Source: JAWXVD01 sp044425705
GTDB lineage: Bacteria > Bacillota > Clostridia > Lachnospirales > Lachnospiraceae
Assembly: GCA_044425705.1 (NCBI GenBank)
Contig: JAWXVD010000094.1
Location: forward strand, 1 to 12,858
Reading direction: 5' to 3'
DNA: 12,858 bases
The notes under the pieces were generated by a model. That model saw nothing but the letters and a program-made list of their open reading frames with translations. It was not told where the DNA came from and ran no database searches. Below are positions 7,635 through 12,858 of this stretch, in pieces. Position 1 is the first letter of the stretch. Each line of letters begins with the position of its first letter. A program made the translations under genes and the position numbers.

Positions 7635-7663
7635 ATTATATAAAACTTCATTATAGCTGTCAA
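7635..7663 (-). promoter_or_regulatory. Consensus promoter of the FAD dehydrogenase
   Basis: On the minus strand TTGACA (7663-7658) and TATAAT (7640-7635) both match the vegetative sigma consensus perfectly, with a 17-base spacer. It begins ten bases after the stop codon of the ABC gene. Transcription would start near 7628, giving a leader of about 215 bases before the ATG at 7410. The -35 box lies in a short dyad, GTCAA-GGTT-TTGAC (7659-7672). Confidence 0.8.
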
Positions 7664-7673
7664 GGTTTTGACT

Positions 7674-9458
7674 CTATTTGAGAAAATCAAATTGTGATAA
7701 ATACAAATGATAATACTCTCCTTCCTTTTCTAACAGTTCATCATGACTCCCCTTCTCAACGATACCACGTTTATCCACATACATAATGCAATCTGCATTT
7801 TTAATCGTAGATAATCTGTGGGCTATAATAAAAGAAGTTCTACCTTCTAGTAAACGTGCCAAGCCTACTTGTAATAACATTTCTGTTTCCGTATCAATGC
7901 TAGAGGTAGCTTCATCAAGAATCAAGATTTTAGGATCTGCAAGCAAGGCTCTTGCAAAAGAAATTAATTGTCGTTGTCCCGCTGACAGACGGCTTCCTCG
8001 TTCATTCACTTCAGTGTTATATCCCTGTTCCATATTTTGAATAAAATCATGGGCGCAAACTGTTGTTGCCGCAGCAATGACTTCCTCATCTGTAGCCTGC
8101 AAATTTCCATAACGGATATTGTCCATAATCGTACCTGCAAAAATAAAGCTATCTTGCATCATAATCCCCATTTGTGAACGTAAAGATTTTATTTGTACTT
8201 TAGAAATATCCACATCATCGATATAAATTGTACCTGCATTGAGATTATAAAATCTACTAATCAAGTTAACGATGGTAGATTTTCCTGCACCCGTAGGTCC
8301 TACAATAGCATATGATTCCCCTTTTTTCACTTGAAAACAAACATCTTTTAAAATAGGTTGTCCTTCTTCATAGCTAAAATTCACATGGTCAAAAGTTACA
8401 TCACCATGAATCACTGGCATTGGATAAGCCCCTTCTTCGTCCTTTACAAGAATTGGTTCATCTATGGTTTCAAAAATTCTTTCCAGATAAGACATAGAAG
8501 TAAGCAAGGAATTATAAAAACCTGCCAACGTATTAATAGGTGCCCAGAATCTTCCAATATAACTAGTAAACGCAATCAGTGTTCCTACTTTCAAAGCATC
8601 AGGTCCAGCAATCATTAACTGAATCCCCACAATATAAATAAAAGAAGTGGTCACTGCAGAAATAATATCCACACTTGGTCCCATTACAAAATTATAAATC
8701 ACCGCATTCATCCATGAATGACGATATCCTTCACTGAGTCTATTGAATATATTGGTATTTTCTTGCTCTCTCACAAAAGACTGGGTCACACGAATTCCAT
8801 TTAAACTTTCTGCAATATAGGCATTTAAGTTAGATTGCTTATTGGACTGGATTTGCCAAGCAATACGCTGTCTTCTTTTAATAAAAATAATAACAGCTGC
8901 CAACAAGGGGAGTCCACATAAAGCAACGAAAGTAAGTACTGCATCGCAATAAAACATAAAGAATATAATAAAAAACAAGTTGCATAAATCAGTAATCGTA
9001 TTTACAATACCATTACTCAATAAATCACTAAGATTATTAATATAATTCACCACACGTACCTGAATTTTTCCATGTGGTCTATCATCATAATAACTAAATG
9101 GTAATTCTTGTAAATGAACAAACAAATCACTCCTCATACGATGCACAATATTTTGACCAATAAAATTCATTGTTTTAATCCTTAGTCGTAAACACCATGC
9201 CGAAAAACTAATAATCACAATTGTCCACCCACACAAAACTAAAATCTGATGCATATTTTTTTGTGGTATTAATTCATCCATAATCTGCTGTAAGAAAATA
9301 GGAATCAGCATAGTCAGTGCTGATGAAAATAACATGAGAAAGATAACACCTATCATGCTTTTTTTATACGGCATAATATAGACACCTAACTTTTTTAATT
9401 GTTTCACATCAAAGCTTTGTTCTAACACCTCATCCACATCATAACGGTTACGAGCCAT
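7674..9458 (-). CDS. ABC exporter half-transporter, catalytically complete subunit
   Basis: This 594-residue protein fuses a six-helix exporter membrane domain (helices near 34-57, 71-92, 152-171, 173-194, 263-284 and 290-312) to a nucleotide-binding domain. The ATPase motifs are intact: Walker A GPTGAGKST (387-395), Q-loop Q435, signature LSAGQ (491-495), Walker B ILILDE with catalytic E516, and switch H547. It should pair with the protein encoded just upstream to form a heterodimeric exporter of the BmrCD, LmrCD or TM287/288 type, expelling drugs, peptides or lipids from the cell. The ribosome binding site AAGGAGG (9474-9468) overlaps the stop codon of the upstream gene, and the two genes are 14 bases apart, so they are co-translated. 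The substrate is not predictable. Confidence 0.93.
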   Translation of the reverse strand: MARNRYDVDEVLEQSFDVKQLKKLGVYIMPYKKSMIGVIFLMLFSSALTMLIPIFLQQIMDELIPQKNMHQILVLCGWTIVIISFSAWCLRLRIKTMNFIGQNIVHRMRSDLFVHLQELPFSYYDDRPHGKIQVRVVNYINNLSDLLSNGIVNTITDLCNLFFIIFFMFYCDAVLTFVALCGLPLLAAVIIFIKRRQRIAWQIQSNKQSNLNAYIAESLNGIRVTQSFVREQENTNIFNRLSEGYRHSWMNAVIYNFVMGPSVDIISAVTTSFIYIVGIQLMIAGPDALKVGTLIAFTSYIGRFWAPINTLAGFYNSLLTSMSYLERIFETIDEPILVKDEEGAYPMPVIHGDVTFDHVNFSYEEGQPILKDVCFQVKKGESYAIVGPTGAGKSTIVNLISRFYNLNAGTIYIDDVDISKVQIKSLRSQMGIMMQDSFIFAGTIMDNIRYGNLQATDEEVIAAATTVCAHDFIQNMEQGYNTEVNERGSRLSAGQRQLISFARALLADPKILILDEATSSIDTETEMLLQVGLARLLEGRTSFIIAHRLSTIKNADCIMYVDKRGIVEKGSHDELLEKEGEYYHLYLSQFDFLK

Positions 9459-9467
9459 AATTTCACA

Positions 9468-9474
9468 CCTCCTT
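9468..9474 (-). promoter_or_regulatory. Ribosome binding site overlapping the upstream stop codon
   Basis: A full AAGGAGG on the minus strand shares bases with the TAA (9475-9473) of the upstream ABC gene and sits nine bases before the ATG at 9458. This arrangement indicates translational coupling of the two transporter subunits. Confidence 0.85.
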
Positions 9475-11215
9475 ATTTCTTTAAAAGATTATATGGAATT
9501 TCACCATATTGATTTTTAAAGGTATTGGCATAATATCCATTGCCAGCTACAAGTTCTTCATGGATACCTGATTCAATAATACGTCCATGATCCATAACTA
9601 AAATAACGTCTGCATCCTTGATAGAAGAAATACGATAAGCAATTACAAAAACCGTACATTTATTATCTAATTTTTTTAATTGTGATTGAATATAACCTTC
9701 TGTTTCCATATCAACAGCTGATGTGGTGTCATCTAATATTAAAATGGAAGGATCTTTTAGTAATGCTCTCGCTAAAGAAATACGTTGTTTTTGTCCACCT
9801 GACAATCCCATTCCTCGTTCACCGATAATGGTATCATATCCATCTGGCATGGCTTGAATAAAGTGATTTGCATCAGCCATAATGGCTGCGTCTTTTACCG
9901 ACTCAAAGGAACAAGTAGGTCTACCATATGCAATATTTCCCTCAATCGTGTCAGAAAAAAGAAATATATCTTGCATTGCCATCCCAATATGATCTCGTAA
10001 ATTATACAAATCATGATCTTTCACATCTTTTCCGTCTACTAAAACCCTTCCCTCTGTAGTGTCATAGAAACGACACAACAAGTTCATAATAGTAGATTTA
10101 CCTGAACCAGTGGAACCAATAATACCTACTGTTTGTCCTGCTTTAATAGAAAAATCAATATCCCTTACAATGTCCTCATCATCTGCCCCATAAGACACAT
10201 TTTGAAACGTAATATCCCCTTTGATTGGTGACCGTACAGATTTGGCTATCAGATTTTTCACATGAGGTTCTTCCCGATATGTATCATATATTTTGTCCAC
10301 ACTAGTCAAGAAATTTTGAATGTCATTAATACGCCAACTAAACATACGAAGGGGATTATTTAGCATCCACAGATAACCATTCACACGAACCAAATCACCT
10401 AAAGTAATTTCTCCTTGAATTGTCATATAACCACCCAGACCCATTAACACAACCGTTAACATATTGGCAAAAATCTCAAAGATAGGTACATAATTCATCC
10501 AAATTTTCGCAGCATTAATCTGCGCATCTCTAAATTTATCATTTTCTTGGTTAAATTTAGCAATTTCATATTCTTCTTGTGCAAATGCTTTAATCACCCG
10601 ATTTCCACTAATATTTTCTTGCACAAAAGCATTTAAACTAGAGAAACATTGACGATTTCGCTGAAATGCAGGCCGCACTTGTTTTGATTGCAAAAAGGTA
10701 ACCAGCGCTGAAAACGGAAGTACAATCATCATACATAATGCTAATTTTACATTAATTGTAAAAATCATACATAACGCTAAAATAAAAAAGAGTAATTGTT
10801 GATAAGTGTTAAAAATAGTAAATGCCACAAAATGGCGAATTGCTTCAATGTCACCTGTCTGCCTACTCATCAAATCGCCAGTCTTTTTCTTATTAAAAAA
10901 AGTGAAATCTTCCGCCAATAATTTACGATATATTTCATGTCTCATATCATAAAGAATAGATTGTGAAACTTGTTCAAATATAAGTTGTTGAAAAAAGCGG
11001 CAGCCACCTATAATCACTGTCACAACAAGTAAAATTGCAATCAATACCGGTAGCAATTCATAATTTTGTGCTGTAATTACATCATCAACAATTGACCCTG
11101 CAATTTGTGGATTAACAATAGATAACACCACTGTAACTGTAGTCAAAAACAGACCAAGTGCCATTTTATATGTGTGCCTTTTAAAAAATGTATAAAACCA
11201 TGTTAATGCATTCAT
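9473..11215 (-). CDS. ABC exporter half-transporter, degenerate-site subunit
   Basis: This 580-residue protein is the first gene of the exporter operon. It has six membrane helices (about 18-37, 54-72, 134-153, 157-176, 243-262, 270-290) followed by an ATPase domain. Walker A GSTGSGKST (367-375), Q415 and signature LSGGQ (471-475) are normal. The Walker B catalytic position is Asp, not Glu (ILILDD, D496), and the switch histidine is replaced by Tyr (IAYRIS, Y527). Such changes mark the non-hydrolysing site of asymmetric heterodimeric exporters. Paired with the partner downstream, its own Walker motifs would face the partner's LSAGQ in the degenerate site, while its perfect LSGGQ would complete the partner's active site. 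The start is supported by AGAGAGG (11229-11223), seven bases upstream. The AraC-type gene diverges from it. Confidence 0.93.
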   Translation of the reverse strand: MNALTWFYTFFKRHTYKMALGLFLTTVTVVLSIVNPQIAGSIVDDVITAQNYELLPVLIAILLVVTVIIGGCRFFQQLIFEQVSQSILYDMRHEIYRKLLAEDFTFFNKKKTGDLMSRQTGDIEAIRHFVAFTIFNTYQQLLFFILALCMIFTINVKLALCMMIVLPFSALVTFLQSKQVRPAFQRNRQCFSSLNAFVQENISGNRVIKAFAQEEYEIAKFNQENDKFRDAQINAAKIWMNYVPIFEIFANMLTVVLMGLGGYMTIQGEITLGDLVRVNGYLWMLNNPLRMFSWRINDIQNFLTSVDKIYDTYREEPHVKNLIAKSVRSPIKGDITFQNVSYGADDEDIVRDIDFSIKAGQTVGIIGSTGSGKSTIMNLLCRFYDTTEGRVLVDGKDVKDHDLYNLRDHIGMAMQDIFLFSDTIEGNIAYGRPTCSFESVKDAAIMADANHFIQAMPDGYDTIIGERGMGLSGGQKQRISLARALLKDPSILILDDTTSAVDMETEGYIQSQLKKLDNKCTVFVIAYRISSIKDADVILVMDHGRIIESGIHEELVAGNGYYANTFKNQYGEIPYNLLKK

Positions 11216-11370
11216 ATGGATACCTCTCTACTCTATATTTCTTACTATATTATTTGTTATTTATATCACGGCAAGAAACAACATTATTATAATACACGAA
11301 CAAACATTCAACCTTATTTTACTGTAATTTTCAAAAAAGAGAATGGACTATCTTGTAAGAAAGATGAAGA

Positions 11371-11397
11371 ATTTTGTGAAATTATATTTTACAAAAT
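11371..11397. repeat. AT-rich inverted repeat in the divergent spacer
   Basis: ATTTTGTGAAA (11371-11381) pairs with TTTTACAAAAT (11387-11397) over 11 positions with one G-T, leaving a five-base loop. No poly-U tract follows in either direction, so it is not a standard terminator. It may be a protein-binding dyad. Confidence 0.45.
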
Positions 11398-11451
11398 ATA
11401 GAAAAAAAGATAAACTAGATTGGTAATATAACGAATATAATAATTAATATT

Positions 11452-11489
11452 CTAATAGATTACAAAACAAGTCAATAACTAATAGATTA
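11452..11489 (+). promoter_or_regulatory. Direct repeat, candidate binding site of the AraC-type regulator
   Basis: CTAATAGATTA occurs exactly at 11452-11462 and again at 11479-11489, 27 bases apart start to start. A related, shorter CTAGATT lies at 11415-11421. AraC-family proteins usually bind direct repeats near their own gene, so these are candidate operators for autoregulation or for control of the divergent exporter. In such AT-rich DNA an 11-base repeat is suggestive, not conclusive. Confidence 0.35.
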
Positions 11490-11540
11490 TAGTTTCCTTA
11501 TCAATGAATTTATATATTTTAAAATGGTGGTAATATAAAC

Positions 11541-12407
11541 ATGACAAGAGAAAAAAAAGAACTACGAATAGAACACTGTACGCCAAAGGTATTGTTTACA
11601 TGGCAAGGAAGTAGAAAAGAAAGTGAAAAAGAAATGCACAATCATGATTTTTTGGAACTTGCTTTTGTGCTATCTGGGGTTGGTCAATATTGTATTGATG
11701 GCGAAATAATAGATGTGGAAGCAGGAGATTTAATTATATTTAATCCTGGTACGAATCATAAAGCCATTATTCCTAATCACTGTGAACAAAAAACCACCGA
11801 GTTTTTTGTAGGTTTTTCAGATTTTAAATTACGTGAATATCCCATGAATTTTATTCCGTTAAGTGAAAAAGGAAATAAAATTTCTACTTCTAGTGATTTA
11901 CGACAACAAATTTCAAAATTATGTTTAGCAATGACGGCTGAAAAAGAAATGTGGAAGGTAGGACGTTATTTCCTTTTGAATGCTTACTTGACACAGTTAC
12001 TAATGCTAGTGATTCGCGAAGAAAGTCTACCAATTAAGGAAGATATCCAACGATATTCCTTCGAATCTGTCAATCGCAAACATGTAGTCAGTAAAATGGT
12101 TGAGTATTTTGATGAACATTATAACGAAAAGATATCTCTAGAGCACATAGCCGAAAATATGTATCTAAGTCCTTTTTATATATCAAGGATTTTTAAAAGT
12201 GAATTAGGTGAATCACCAATAAATTATCTTATTAACATCCGAATGAAACGTGCAAAAGAACTCTTGGAAACTAGTGAGAAAATAAGCGTACAAAAAGTTG
12301 CTTCCTTAGTAGGTTACACAGACGCCTATTATTTCAGTCGACTTTTTAAGAAAAAATATGGATATCCACCATCTAAAGTACATAAAAACAACCTAGACAC
12401 AAAATAA
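11541..12407 (+). CDS. AraC-family transcriptional regulator with cupin sensor domain
   Basis: This 288-residue protein has an N-terminal cupin-like ligand-binding domain (about 15-120), with H33, H35 and E39 in the position of the cupin H-x-H-x3-E motif and the usual EAGDLIIFNPG turn (60-70). The C-terminal AraC DNA-binding domain (about 183-283) has two helix-turn-helix units: SLEHIAENMYLSPFYISRIF (199-218) and the signature VASLVGYTDAYYFSRLFKKK (253-272), followed by YGYPPS. It probably senses a small molecule, perhaps a sugar. The ATG is preceded by GGTGG ten bases upstream, a mediocre ribosome binding site. It diverges from the ABC exporter operon and precedes the cation efflux gene; the divergent layout makes the exporter its most likely target, apart from itself. 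Confidence 0.93.
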   Translation: MTREKKELRIEHCTPKVLFTWQGSRKESEKEMHNHDFLELAFVLSGVGQYCIDGEIIDVEAGDLIIFNPGTNHKAIIPNHCEQKTTEFFVGFSDFKLREYPMNFIPLSEKGNKISTSSDLRQQISKLCLAMTAEKEMWKVGRYFLLNAYLTQLLMLVIREESLPIKEDIQRYSFESVNRKHVVSKMVEYFDEHYNEKISLEHIAENMYLSPFYISRIFKSELGESPINYLINIRMKRAKELLETSEKISVQKVASLVGYTDAYYFSRLFKKKYGYPPSKVHKNNLDTK

Positions 12408-12410
12408 TTT

Positions 12411-12482
12411 TGACAATGAAATAACAATAATTTTACTTGTAAAATATTCCAAAAACGTTTAAACTATAAATTGTCACTTTTT
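12411..12482 (+). terminator. Weak candidate terminator after the AraC gene
   Basis: TGACAAT (12411-12417) can pair with ATTGTCA (12470-12476), which is followed by C and five T. The 52-base interior holds a small TTTTA/TAAAA hairpin (12431-12444). The outer stem is only seven pairs across a long loop, so this is a tentative call, and some readthrough into the next gene is possible. Confidence 0.25.
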
Positions 12483-12512
12483 CACATAAATCAGTTGCAA
12501 CATGTTCTTATT

Positions 12513-12534
12513 TTTATTAGCTTTGACTAATAAA
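12513..12534. promoter_or_regulatory. Dyad operator candidate over the -35 box of the cation efflux gene
   Basis: TTTATTAG (12513-12520) and CTAATAAA (12527-12534) form a perfect 8-bp inverted repeat around a six-base centre. It covers the TTGACT -35 box at 12523-12528. No U-tract follows on either strand, which argues against a terminator and for a repressor site. It does not match the Fur, Zur or MntR boxes as I remember them. Confidence 0.5.
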
Positions 12535-12551
12535 GAGTACCATAATATAAC
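12523..12551 (+). promoter_or_regulatory. Promoter of the cation efflux gene
   Basis: TTGACT (12523-12528) and TATAAC (12546-12551) each match the vegetative consensus at five of six positions and are 17 bases apart. Transcription would start near 12558, leaving a short leader that contains AAAGGA (12562-12567) before the ATG at 12579. Confidence 0.65.
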
Positions 12552-12578
12552 TTGAGTTAAGAAAGGATTTTATCGTTT

Positions 12579-12858
12579 ATGATTCAATTTTTAGCAAATT
12601 TTATTATAAAAGACAATAATAATATACAAGACCCCCAAATTCGTCAATCTTATGGCATTCTATGTGGTGCTGTTGGAATTGGACTGAATATATTATTGTT
12701 CTTTGGAAAATTTTTCGCTGGTTTCATTAGTAATTCTATCGCTATCACAGCTGACGCATTTAACAATTTATCCGATGCAGGTTCTTCTCTTATTACATTG
12801 CTAGGATTTAAAATCGCTGGACAAAAACCAGATCCTGATCATCCTTTTGGACATGGTA
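12579..12858 (+). CDS. Cation diffusion facilitator (CDF) family metal transporter, 5' part
   Basis: Only the first 93 codons are in the window; the gene continues past the right edge. CDF proteins are membrane metal/proton antiporters that export divalent cations such as zinc, manganese, iron or cobalt. The segment shows a first membrane helix (about 26-50, with GxxxN and FGKFFAG), then SNSIAITADAFNNLSDAGSS (51-70) at the start of helix 2, and the family's HPFGHG loop (88-93). In the helix-2 metal site the second residue is the usual Asp (D66), but the residue four before it is N62, where well-studied members have His or Asp. The metal is therefore uncertain. The start follows AAAGGA by 11 bases. 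A dyad over the -35 box suggests a repressor, possibly metal-responsive. Confidence 0.88.
   Translation, partial: MIQFLANFIIKDNNNIQDPQIRQSYGILCGAVGIGLNILLFFGKFFAGFISNSIAITADAFNNLSDAGSSLITLLGFKIAGQKPDPDHPFGHG

Larger units (their letters stand above)
11216..11540. other. AT-rich divergent spacer between the ABC operon and the AraC gene
   Basis: No gene is credible here; the open frame beginning at 11216 has no ribosome binding site and low-complexity content. The spacer should hold promoters for both sides. TATAAT boxes are present on the minus strand (11291-11286) and plus strand (11436-11441), but neither has a recognisable -35 at the right distance, which would fit activator-dependent promoters. 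It also holds an AT hairpin (11371-11397) and an 11-base direct repeat (11452-11489). Confidence 0.6.

Noticed and set aside
11216..11401. 61-codon plus-strand open frame just upstream of the ABC operon
   Set aside because: No ribosome binding site, low-complexity AT-rich composition, and it begins directly opposite the start and ribosome binding site of the divergent ABC gene.
1923..12463. GTTTAAAC palindrome present at 1923-1932 and again near 12456-12463
   Set aside because: An 8-10 base AT-rich palindrome seen twice in unrelated contexts is readily expected by chance.

Overview
The window looks like chromosomal DNA of a low-GC Gram-positive anaerobe, most likely a clostridial gut-type bacterium (Lachnospiraceae or a close relative). 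This rests on AT-rich codon use and spacers, AGGAGG-type ribosome binding sites, a single-chain clostridial/streptococcal-type PurL with fused glutaminase, a Cys-type sulfatase of the kind matured in anaerobes, and an FAD dehydrogenase of the COG2509 kind. The family placement is inference.

Layout from left to right. Bases 1-324 hold no intact gene: two hairpin/poly-U structures and a short minus-strand open frame that may be the remains of a lost gene. A cytoplasmic type I sulfatase follows on the plus strand (325-1830). It converges on purL (minus, 1961-5758), and the two share one bidirectional terminator. Upstream of purL is an FAD-dependent dehydrogenase (minus, 6004-7410) with its own terminator. 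Its start is preceded by a leader of about 200 nt that begins at a perfect consensus promoter and contains several inverted repeats and a small open frame. Next comes a two-gene minus-strand operon (11215 to 7674) encoding the two halves of a heterodimeric ABC exporter; the ribosome binding site of the second gene overlaps the stop codon of the first. Diverging from it, across a 325-base AT-rich spacer, is an AraC-family regulator (plus, 11541-12407). The window ends inside a cation diffusion facilitator gene (plus, from 12579), whose promoter carries an inverted repeat over the -35 box.

The genes are mostly separate transcription units: purine biosynthesis, intracellular sulfate-ester hydrolysis, an uncharacterised flavoprotein, drug or peptide export, and metal export. 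The only functional unit the sequence supports firmly is the ABC pair. The divergent AraC regulator is a plausible controller of that pair. No mobile element, CRISPR array, tRNA or rRNA was seen. The most interesting parts are regulatory: the structured leader before the flavoprotein, the dyad over the -35 box of the metal transporter, and the direct repeats before the AraC gene.
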